64,000 nt of DNA from Tetragonia tetragonoides. Taxonomy: Eukaryota > Streptophyta > Magnoliopsida > Caryophyllales > Aizoaceae. Every line of letters starts with the position of its first letter. The stretch's first letter is position 1. The notes under the pieces were generated by a model that was not told the DNA's origin, ran no database searches, and worked only from the letters and a program-made list of their open reading frames with translations. Positions 50,960 through 62,300 of this stretch are shown piece by piece. The stretch covers positions 38,857,001-38,921,000 of the forward strand of contig CM076143.1 in assembly GCA_038025085.1 (NCBI GenBank), given 5' to 3'. Both the position numbers and the translations under genes were made by a program.

Positions 50960-51474
50960 CTGAAAACAAGAGGGTGAATCATTGTTTAAGACTGCTTCTA
51001 TGAATAAAAGAAATGCATTCCAAATCAAGAATTAAGAACAAAAAGAATACTATAAAAAATGCATACCGAATCTAGAATTAATGACAAAATAGCTATATTA
51101 GAATTACCTTTCCTTATACATCAGCTCACCACCTACATCTCCATTGTCAAAACTCAGAACCTTGAACAGAATTACTCGTTCCTGAAACAACTTCCCGATT
51201 ATCACAGGTTACATTGCTGGGTACAATGTTAGCTGGGAGAACAACGCCCAATGAAGATAAATTGAAAAGGAACATAAACTTACTTTTTAATATCTATATT
51301 ATCAATGTTAGGATATTGTAGTACAATAGAACAAAATAGAGGCTTCTTCAACCTTACAAAGTACTTGAACGATATCTTCTGGAAGAATAACTAGACTGTT
51401 TACCAGGCCCCCATGTGGCACATTTGCATTATGTGTTCCCTCCTTAATCATCCTGGCTTTCTTCAAAGCAATGC
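50923..51474 (-). CDS. Small candidate gene, three exons, function unknown
   Basis: Three segments with matching phase and splice sites: 51474-51353 (after TTTAG; contains MIKEGTHNANVPHGGLV and LVILPEDIVQVLCK), 51181-51108 (after TTTCAG; ERVILFKVLSFDNGDVGG, donor GTAATT) and 50959-50923 (after TTTTCAG; a short tail ending at TAA). The first donor could be GTTGAAG after CTTTGTAAG; a stronger GTAAGG four bases earlier would give a stop. An ATG within the first segment gives about 69 residues; a further 5' exon may exist to the right. The protein-like quality of exons 1 and 2 is good, but I do not recognise the family. The last exon lies in a 308-bp tandem repeat. Confidence 0.4.
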
Positions 51475-53228
51475 CTAAACATAGAAATAAAACTAATTAA
51501 CATCAAATTCCAAAGCAAATGCAATCAGATTGTGTTTGGTAATTGGATTCCAAATCAGAATTTCATTTAAGTTTGGGGTCACTACACCTAGCATGATAAA
51601 ATTTCAAGATCAGGGAAAAAAGAGGAGGAATGAGACAAATTTCAGTGACGAGGTAGTGCCATGGTGGGTGTCCATTTGAAATCCACCATATCACTTACCT
51701 TAAGTCACTCAAGCATAAGTTTAACTCAAATCCCGGATTTCAGTATCCAAGTTTCCAAGCAACTCATTACATTGACAACAATTCTTCCCTAATATCAAAA
51801 CCCATGAGCAATTTGCAAATTTAAACAAAACCCAGAAAAAGGAAGATATTTTATAAGATTAGGTAATGGAAACTACACCCAGATCAAATTAAAAGGTGAT
51901 CGCAAATAATAATACTACAAAACCTAGCATAAATTCTCCCTAAAATCAAAACCCACAAGCAATATGGAAATATGCAGATTACCCATGACATAAAATGTCA
52001 TAATTTATACTAAATCATTACAATAATAAGCAAGGAAGATCAAGGGGATGAAAGAAAGAGAGTAAACAGACCGTAGCCCTGGAGAAATTTTTGCATAGTC
52101 TAGTAGCATTGCTCCCTCTTCTTACAAAATAAGTAGAGCCCACTCTAAATTTAAATTGTTAATTTTCTATTTTGTGAGTGGAGGGAGCAGTGCTCCTGGA
52201 CTACACAATAATTCCTCTTACGATGATGTTGTGGCCTCCATATCCCTTAATTGATCTCTGATCCTCCCCGTGTTATATTTTCTCTGTTTGTGTGAATGTG
52301 TAAGGGGAAGGGAAAGAAGTCACAGGGCAGCGCAAAAAAATCTAGGAGCAACGGTCTAATTTTTGTAAATTGAGACCATTGAATCTCATTGAGAGGAGGT
52401 GATCGAATAATAAGACACAATGAGAAAACCAGAGACACAGTAATAAATTATATACGTTGCGATAAACGGGAAAACGGTGCAAAAGATTTCAATTTGGGTT
52501 TGGATTTGTCTTTTTAGGTTTTTATTTTATTTTTTGAAAACTTGTAGAAAACTACAAGCCACATTCGGATCAAAACTAATAAAAATTATATACTTTGATT
52601 ATCTTTCTTTTGGGAAAAATTAGTCAAGAGGGCAAAATAATTATTTTAAAAGTATTCTTGGTGGAGATTTAAAAATTAAAACCCACAATATTGTAGTTAT
52701 TTAAAAATAAAAATAACAAAAAGAACATTATAGAGTGGTTAATACAAAAAAGTATATTTTATACGGTAGTATTTGACAATTTTATCAATTTATAAAATAA
52801 TAACCTACACTCAATAAGTACAATTTTGGTACAGACTTGCAAATGTTGCGACATTTGACACCAACTTATCTTTCTCATCAATTAAAAGACAAATGACTCA
52901 TTGAAACTTATTAGTTCAGACGGTTCGGTGAATAAAGTGAAGCGTGTAAGTGGTAATTTAAAATGTCTGGATTAGTTTGCAAATTTAACATTAATTTTCT
53001 ATTTTTATCTCAATGATCAATATTATATTTTAAGTGAGATATCCGTAGTAATATGGTATTTATGATATAAAAGTGGGACAATGGCGACATCTTGGTATTA
53101 AAAAGGCAATTTTCATCCAACTTTACGTTTATTGCTTCTATTACTGAAGTACTTTTGTATTCGAATATAAGGGTATAAATATTATAAGATTTCAATATTT
53201 GAAAATTTAGAACTATACTTTTTCGAAG
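51475..53228. other. Intergenic DNA, nothing firm
   Basis: AT-rich. Around 52040-52110 the minus strand has a short ATG frame ending near a GT that could be a 5' exon for the neighbouring candidate gene, but the phase does not join. 52440-53220 is strongly AT-rich with no feature. Confidence 0.5.
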
Positions 53229-54282
53229 TTGTTTAACGTAAAATTACAAATTGTTTAACGTAAATTTTTTTTACACAAAAAACTTCTCAAACTACCCTTT
53301 TTATTTGTAAAGGAGTTTCCCCTTCTTCCTTTTCTCCCCTCTCTCTCATCATTCATTCTAGTCAATCAATATAGATGATTCTTTCGATCAAGACAATATC
53401 TTTGAAGAAATTATTGATGATATTGAGGTAATTATTATAATTTAGATTTAGTTTTTTTATAAGTTATTAATTGTTTTGGGTTTTTGTGGGGTGGTCGCTT
53501 AGGGTTTATTGCAAGGTGGTTGTTGGGCGGCAGGCTAACAGGGGGCTGAGGTTGGTGGCGTCGAGCTGGAGCATTGGGCTGATTGGAGGCTGGGGGCATT
53601 GGGCGTTGATTGACTAGATGGGGTTTTGTGGTGGAGAGAGTTTGGGTTTTAAGTTCGTGGTGGGGCTTGGAGGGGGCGGCGGGGTGGGGCGGTGGTGGGG
53701 TCGGTTCTGGCGGGGTCGGGCGGTGGTAGGGGCGGTGTTGGCGGCGATGTGGGGTTGTCGGTGAGCAGAGGGAAGGGCGATTTTACTTTTCATTTTATTT
53801 TATTTATTTATTTTTTTTGTTTTTTTACAATTAATTAAGTAGGTATTTTTTACCACTAGTTATATTAGGAAAAAAAAAAGAAAGAAAAGAAAACTGAAAT
53901 CAGAACCGTCCCATATCCCCAGCCACCGTCTCACCCCCAGCCACCGTCTCTCCCTCCCTCACCGTCCATGTCGCCTCCTCTCTCCCTGACCACCCGCCCC
54001 CACCCCACGACCCCAGCCTCCACCCCACGACCCGCCCCCATGCCACCAACGAACGCCCCATGACCCAGCCCTCCGGCGAACGCCCATCGACCCATCCCCT
54101 CCGGCGAACCCAACGACCACCAAACCCTGTTCGGTTTGACAACACAAGTTCACCACAAAAGTGAACGAGTGGAAAAATTTACAGAGAGAGAAGGGAAGGA
54201 GGGAAGGAAAGGGTGAGGAAAATGCTAAGGGTATTTTGGGGAAAAAATTTACATTGAGTAATTTGTGATTTACATTAAACAA
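53229..54282. mobile_element. Foldback element with GC-rich arms
   Basis: Terminal inverted repeats of 70-80 bp: the left end reads GTTTAACGTAAAATTACAAA and the complement of the right end GTTTAATGTAAATCACAAAT, both followed by a pyrimidine block. Inside, the left arm (53480-53780) is G-rich (GGCGGCGGGGTGGGG) and the right arm (53900-54120) is C-rich (CACCCCACGACC), with an AT-rich middle (53785-53890). The whole can fold into one large hairpin. A MULE-type or other foldback origin is possible; no target duplication was identified. Confidence 0.6.
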
Positions 54283-55150
54283 TCCCCCTCACTTTTATGT
54301 TTTAAGGAGCATATACCCTTCAGTCTTTAACTACAAAACTTGCGATCCTTGGCAACACAGAAAAAGATGCCATTTTTCTGGTTTGTGTATAGAGAATTTC
54401 ATCTATTTTCTTATCTCAAATCTGAAAGCATGAATACTTCCGTGCATGAATAGTGTTTCATTGAATCATTTTATCGCAATTGGCATCAAAATCATCACAA
54501 CGTTAGTGACATGTGAGTTCGTGATTCTTTCTTGTAGGGAATAGACCATTCATGGCCTAAAATTTATGGGGACAAAGAAAATCAACTACTGAGCATATTT
54601 TACATTACTGAATCAGAGTAATTGAGATTGAGTTGATGGTTCGCTAGCTGATCCTACAGTAGTTGTTCATTAGACTTCGGAGTTTAAAACTAATGTGCAT
54701 GGCCAAAAACCTTAAACAACAAAACCTACAATCATTGATTTCCATTTCAACCATCAGAAGTCTTCATAAGCCTCTAATCATCTCTCCTCGAAAACGTCGG
54801 TAAGCCTTAATCCTCTCTCATCATGGTGGTCCTCGGATATGATCAAGTTTCTCCTCAGTAAGAAATAATTTTCGGTTTTCAGATCCCTTCCTTAAATCCA
54901 ACCAGTGACACAAAAACATCAAGGTAAGTAATATGGAATTTTTCCACAATTCAATATTTAATCATTTAAGTCTTGGAAAACTGGAAAATGAACAAGGTAG
55001 GAAACCATAGAAATCTGGGGGTATCTTGGATGTACCATCAACAACAATAATTATGTTTTTGTTTCCAAAAAACTGGCCTAGTTCTTGCGTCATTATTTCC
55101 AGAAAAATTGGCAAAATGTTGTAAACTGCAAGTCTGCAACACAAGAAAAA
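54283..55150. other. Intergenic DNA, nothing recognised
   Basis: No gene, RNA or repeat could be supported in this stretch. Confidence 0.5.
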
Positions 55151-55189
55151 CTACGTTACCATGTCTTGTTCAGAAACTCAGACGTATGC

Positions 55190-55482
55190 TTATCATCAAA
55201 TACGATACAACAGGAAGTGGAAGGAAGTGAATAGGCGTAGCATGTCATGCAAAGATAGAGCACACAGTACTCCAGCATCATGCTCAAGGATACAACAAGC
55301 AATGGAAGGAAGAGAATAGTCATACACACACTGACACACACACACTGCTCCAGCGTCATGCTCAAGGATACAACAAGCAATTGAAGGAAGAGATTAGTCA
55401 CATACAAAGACACGCACGCATACGCGCGCACACACACGCGCACATGCGCGCGCACCACACATGCACACACACACACAGAATA
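55190..55482. repeat. Degenerate 78-bp minisatellite ending in an alternating CA/CG tract
   Basis: CATGCTCAAGGATACAACAA occurs about 78 bp apart (near 55279 and 55357), with an older copy before it. From about 55405 to 55482 the sequence is almost perfectly alternating purine-pyrimidine (ACACGCACGCATACGCGCGC and similar). Confidence 0.75.
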
Positions 55483-56397
55483 CCAGCGTTTATAACAGAA
55501 TTAACTTTCTAGTGCTTATAACAGAACTTACTTTTGTAACTCTCCCTGTTGGGGGGTGATCAAGCTATTTCACCACTTAAGAAAACCTCAGCAAAAAAGC
55601 TACAGAACATAAATGTCGTCAAGGAAAAGTCGCTAATTTCATCTCAAACAAAGAAGCAAAAACCAAAGCAAAAAAAAATAATCCTATTACCTCCAGATAG
55701 CTTTCAGTGCTCTGTATCTGCCGGAGATGTCTCTTTATCTCATTAGGGCTCCAGGACGCCGCAACATATCAAACAGAAGCCAGGCGGATGAACTTGTTAG
55801 AACTGACACTACATCAGTAATGCAAATCTATATTATTGAAGAACCATGCAGAACAAGCCATAGCACTCAACAGCATGCAGAACAAGAACAAGAAATGCAA
55901 TTTATTTTATAACCATCCTTGTAACAGCAATGAGGTCCATATACTCGTTGAAATGTACTTCCCTGTGTAAGCAGCTCAGCGTTGACCATATAAAAATGGT
56001 ACAGCTCCTGAATATTCAATATGTCAGAACAAAAAGACCAATTTCAAAGCCCTAAGGCTTGAAAGATCTGCCAAAACTGAAAACCAAAAGTATAGATCAA
56101 ACTCAGACGGTTAAGTTAGAACTAAATGAAATAAAAATGGAAACTACTAGCTGAAAGTGGGGGAAAAAGATTAAGAAATGATTGCTATTAATGGAAAACT
56201 GTGATTTGTTACAGGGGGGAACTATTTAAATCACATAAACAAATTTTCAGGATATCTAAACCTAAGTATACAAAAAGAATGGGCGTAATTACAAGTGCTG
56301 ATTTCCTGAGGCATAAATTATACAGCTGGCTTTCTCCCAGCAGTTGAACTATCGTAGTCAACTTAGCTAATCAACTGAAATGTACAGTGTCTTAACC
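55483..56397. other. 3' flank of the host gene
   Basis: AT-rich DNA beyond the stop codon of the minus-strand gene. The portion next to the stop (about 56200-56397) probably holds its 3' UTR; no polyadenylation site could be fixed. Confidence 0.5.
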
Positions 56398-59300
56398 TCA
56401 TAGAAGCATATTCAAATCAGAGAGGTCATCCATTGGTATTTCAAGGCCCATCGTGTCGATATCTTGTAAACCTTCTACCTCATCAAAATTCAACCAAGTA
56501 CTCAGATCTTGGTGTCCACCAAATTCATTTGATACGCCTAGGTCTTCCATTGAGTCTAGTTCATGCAATGGCATACCAAGTTCCATTGAGTCCTTGTTTT
56601 CTTTCGATGAATCAAGAATGTTTCCAGGGGATATTAGCCCTTCTCGTTTCCTAATGCTACCGCTAGTGGCCAGCTCGCTGGAAGCACTGGCTGAAGGTTG
56701 CACTGGATGTGTGGATATCTGTGCAGCCTTTTGCTTTGGTTTGGCTTTTGTTTTCCTCTCACCCCTCAAATTACTTATTGATGGGCGGCCAGCTTTTGCA
56801 CCAGAATCTCTGTCACTTCTCTTTCCCTTAGCTCCACCCAAGAGAGTTGATCCAAGATTTGATGTGGACCTTACAGAAGCATTGCCACCAACATCATCAA
56901 GCAGCACTTCCTTCTTCTTCCCTCTGTTCAATATCGGCCCATTTTTAGCAAAAGCATGGTCAGATTGATGGGACATAGCTTCATATGCATCAAATGGACC
57001 CCTTTCAGATTTTTCATTCTGTGAGTCACGCTGCTCAGAACCTGTAAAAAGCAGAAAAGCTGTTATTAAAGTTTCACGCTGACGAGCATAAAAGACACAA
57101 GGGAGGAAATATCTGTTTCTGCAATCGGATGATTAAACTGTATTACAAATCAACAGTCATTCTAGATATTAATATATATGCTCACCAGAAGTTCTGGTCT
57201 CAGCTCGGATGTTTTGTTCAGCCTGAATGATGCTATTAACTGCTCCTACATTATTGTTGGGTACAGCAAAAAGTACATCGCGAAGTGCTGGATCGGTGAA
57301 ACAACTTTTCCCTGCGTCTTCAAATTTCCGACATCTAGCCAAGGTTCTCTTAATAAACGCCAAGGCCACATGTCTAGGGACCTTACTGATACCAATTCTA
57401 GCTGCACTGCTTCCACGAGTCGCCTGAAAATATGGATTAAGTTATGTGTTATGGTCTATCACTTATAGCAAGTTCCTACTTACCCATCAAAAAAAACAAA
57501 ACAGCGATATCCTACTTAAAATGAAATAGCACAAGTTTTCTTGCCAGAAATCTTTACAAACTTATTTCAAATGTTATTTTAAGAATGCTTTTTTCTAGCC
57601 ATTTACCACCCTTTGCCACTTGAAAGTTCAATAGGGTATTGTATTCACGAAATTACCCTTAATGCTAATGCATGTAACCTTTTTAGTTCATCTGTTTAGC
57701 ACTTTAAGCACCACACCGCCTCTTTGAATTAATTGTAAATCATAGTTAAACAATCACAATCACCCTCTTTTCCAAATGTGATTAATTTTGACCTTTTCAC
57801 TTCGGTGAAAAGCACTTGTAATATGACGGTCCCTTCATGCTTTCTTTCTTCGGAAAATTCTAAAAGGTAGTTATCCATAAGAAAACTAGATACTAAGCTA
57901 AAAAACGACATCTGGGTAGTTTCTGGTGGCAGATTAAAAAAACCCCTAGAAAAACAATGATAAACTACAAATACCCCAACTTCCATGCTACCCCTTTGGC
58001 GAAAAATTTCTAGTGTTCCAGTAACAAACCAACTATTTGCTTATGTGGTGTTACCCAACCAATAAAATATTTTCAAATCAATTTTTTTCATTTTTCTTTT
58101 TACAAATACTCCAAAACCAACCCCCCCCCCCCCTCCCCCTATTTTCAAGGGTGTATTGGAGGGTAACATAGCCAGGTGGTGTGACTGAAACACCAGAAAA
58201 TTTGCGCCCTTTTGGCAGTAGCCAAAATGCAGTGAAATTTTTCCCTTCCTCCTGCACCCAGGGCAGAAGCCTCAGAGCATAATATGTCAATTTGAAGCCC
58301 CTTCATTTCACATTAAAATTCACTCCAGGCACAAACGAATTGCACAAAAGCCCCCTGGAGTTGTACCTCAAGTAAGACATCCATATAGCAAAATAAACTG
58401 AGTAATTATTATTGTCATCATCATCACCATACAACAGCATAATACACTACCAGAAATTCATTCTAGCTTGTCCACTGGTCTAATTAGGAGGGTTACTGCC
58501 ATTACTTATTACATTGTAACGCACTTATAGTTGCATTGTTAATGCAGAAGCTGAAGTACATTCAACCTCATATTTTCACCCCAGTTTAAGACAATATACG
58601 AATATGGCAGAAATGAAGATGTAAGTACCAGAAGCTTCCTGTAAGCCAACTCAGTCAATCTGTTCATCGCAAGTTGCTCCAGTTCCCTGCAGATTTAAGC
58701 AATTGTGTTAATTTTTGAGCATCAAGGATCAGTTCCAGATAATAAGAGCAATTTGAAATCTTACCGTCCTTCCACCGCCTTTTTCTCTTCTACAACTTTG
58801 TGTATTCTTTTTAAGTGAGCCTTCTTCTTTCCAGCCTGGGGAATCAAGGATGATTGTAATTAACAACCAAAAGCAAAACAAACTGCAGAACAAGGATTCA
58901 CTCATTGCACCAGTGAAAGTTCACTGAGAAAAAGGGATGATTCAAACATTTTCTTGAACCAGTGAGCAGAAAACTAAACTAAATAAACATCAAACCAAGA
59001 TCCCTTGGCAACTGGAAAATCATTAGTGAGCACTGAGCTCATTAGATGCACAAAAATGAAATGTACCATAGACAGTGTAGTATGCTATGGTTTTCAGCTT
59101 CTTTCCGATTACCAGGAATTATAAAGAAAATAACACCAACATGAAATAAATGTTGAAAGCTTTTCCTGTTCAGATCATTGTAGTGTATGACAGACACTGT
59201 TAGACAATAGTATCAGCACAAACTTGTTTGACAACAGTTGTTAGAACCCAATTTTGCCAAATTGAATCAGGTCATGATTTTCTGGTAGGATAGATACAAA

Positions 59301-62300
59301 GGTCCCCACACAAGGAGCACACCACGCTGTTGAGTAATCTAAGCAGTATGCTTTGAAACATCTCAAAACCAATTAACAGTACATTTTCGAAATAGGGATA
59401 GACAGGATTTAGAGAAAACTGCCAAAAGGCTTTGGAGTATAGTTTTGAAGAAGTAGCTGACTGCATCATCCAAAAATGCAATTGTGAATCTAACAATATA
59501 AAGTCCCAGTATGCTAAGTAAATGAGAATTAAGAAAAGAAAGTTAGGCAACGAACCTGCTGACAAAGTTGCTTCTTGAGTTGAACAATGTCCTGATTAAT
59601 AAATTCATCCTCACCCTCAGCTAGATCAGGCTGAAAGAAAAACAAATTTTAATACATTTCAATGCGCGCACAAGAAAAATAGTATAATGAAAAAAAAAAT
59701 TATTTTATGCTCCTCTGGACAAAGGAGGCAAGGCCTTTTTCTCTTCAAAATTTCACGACAGAAAAAAAATATATATGTGACCATTCACTGCTGACACTAA
59801 AAGAATGCGTACCACTGTCTCTGCATCTAAGCCAATACTCTGCAGCTCCATCAGTAGCTTCTCGTCTAAACACATCTGATCATATTGACATTCAAATGAA
59901 GAATCACCAGATGTGTTTGTGGATATAGCCAGTGATCCATTCACATTACTTTGGTAAGGTCCACCTGACTGGCCCACTGGGTGTATAAGACTATAATCGC
60001 CTTCCTCCATTTCCTCGTGCACAGGAACCTGGATGCTTGAGAACCTACTATGAGCAACATTTCCATTACAAGAAATTCTATCTGCAACAGTTAATGGATC
60101 ATCCCTATTAACCAATGAAGTAGCATTGCTCTCGAAACAGTTATCTTCAAATTCTTCAATATCATCTTCTACAATTAGTGCAGAGAGGACTCTCTGGTAC
60201 AATGGAGTGAGGCTGTTAGGCCCTCTTTCAGCATCCAACCCTCTATATGATGAGTCATGATCCTGAAGTTGATTGATGAGATTTCCAGTCCTAGCTGACT
60301 CCATCAATCCATTTTCCAGGACGCATTTAGTGCTTTCTCCAGAAAGAAAACTTTGAGGTTGAGGATGTTCAACTTGGAGACCATGTTTCTGCAGGACACA
60401 TTTTAACCACATGTAAAAAATGTTAACAGCAAACTATTGATACATCCCATTCACTTACCTCCCCACAAATTATTTACCTTGTTTTTTATCTTCCCTTTGA
60501 AGACTAAACTCAAACAGATGGAAAGAGAAGAAGCAAGGTGTTTTCAAATTGAGCGTGAAAGAACTAGAGTAGAACTTGACAATAACTAAAAATCCAAAAT
60601 TACAAAATGTGAAGTTAGCTACAGAGTAAGAATTAAGTTTCACTGATTTTAAGAAATACAAGTCTGCTCAAGGCAGTCTTCCTTGCTAATCAGTGGTTGA
60701 CATGCATTTGAGCCTTTTATTCTTATAGACTACCTATAGGGTGAAGCTGTGAAGGTGATTGAGTTATCTTAGTATTTGCTTAGCTCTAACAGAGAAAGAG
60801 TTCCCATCTAGAAGAATTATCACACATTCATTTCAATGTGAACATTGACTCCAGTGATTTGGGGACGGGAGAAAAGCAACTCTGCTAGATAGCAGTGCAT
60901 TTAAATATAGATATATATGGGACGTACCACAACATTATCACCCTGGGCTGGTATCTCAATATGGTTTGATTGATGCTCCTCTACAGATTTCAACTGATAT
61001 ATGTGCAACACCAACAAACAAAGAAATTCTCAATTCCTGTACAAACTTTAAAGGAACTTTTAACTAAACATATATAATCCTATTAACTGTTTTGCCATTA
61101 TCACCTGTTCATCCAGAAAAGATTTATCCTCGACTCTAACATAGAAAAGTGTTTCCATTTTTTTCCAAAATGAAGAAGAACAGCCATTATCTGCAAAAAA
61201 TGGCAACAACATGAGACCCAACACAAAACATAAAGGCAACACAATAGAGACAGAAACATACAGCTAGCATTGCAAGCAAACTGTGCTGCTGCTAAGAGTT
61301 CTTCACGGTCATCATCTGATTCACCTGAGATAGCACAAAAAACAATGTTTCATCAACTGGATACACAAAAGCAGGTCTTGCTTCTGGGTCATATTGAAGA
61401 TAACAAGTATCTACTAAATTGTAGTTTACTATCAGAAATTAGTGACAGGAACAAGTGAATAGTGATAAGTCTATCACCATTTACTTCTTCTCTCACTATC
61501 TTCTGGGAAAAAAATTGACAGCAATAGAATACATATATGGCCCACAAAAGAACATGAAAATAATGAAAGAGAATTTACGACATAATCAACCTATGTTTCT
61601 CAGACTTGAGGATCCAAGGATCAGGTTCGGCTGAGGATCTGATGATCGGACGTTCGGACCCCTCTATTTCAAGAATACTTTTCTTGCTTTTGATCTAATT
61701 TTAAGTGTCCAAGTATCATACCGTATCCTAGTGTTCAAAGATCCAACACGGATACTTTCTTTGAAAGTAGAGTCAGAGTAACATAGGAATCAACTAAACG
61801 GAAAGCTTGTGTTTTAAACTTTTAACATTGTCATTTCCAATGTTTTGAGATGAACTTAAACCCTGATGCGAACTAATTAGTCAATCTTATTCACCCAGCC
61901 AATCAGTTCCCATTTGATGAGTGTGCAACTCACCTGACTAGAGTAATCAGCAGGTTCCATAATAGTAATATTCATTATGACGTAAACTGGTTAAGCCAAA
62001 TGTTCATTAACAAAAGTGATATAAGGTGCAAGATAAAGTCACAAGTTTATTGGAAGCAATGACCTATGGCGGAATGCACTCTTGGTGGTTCTGAGGTGTA
62101 TTCAGCTTGAGCGGAATGTGCAAGTGATCTCCAGATCTTCCTTGTCATTGAAGGGGATATGGGACCGTACTATATTAGAATTGACTATGCATTATGAACC
62201 CTATCAAGAACATGTTTTGCCTCTCCACTTCTGAATTATTTACGGAAAAAAAAAGAAGCCTAATAAGAATAAGTTCACCAATTTGGTCTCACAAAGTGAT

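Noticed and set aside
53900..54282. Trp/Gly-rich frames on the minus strand of the foldback element.
   Set aside because: They arise from the GC-rich arm; no start context or family similarity.
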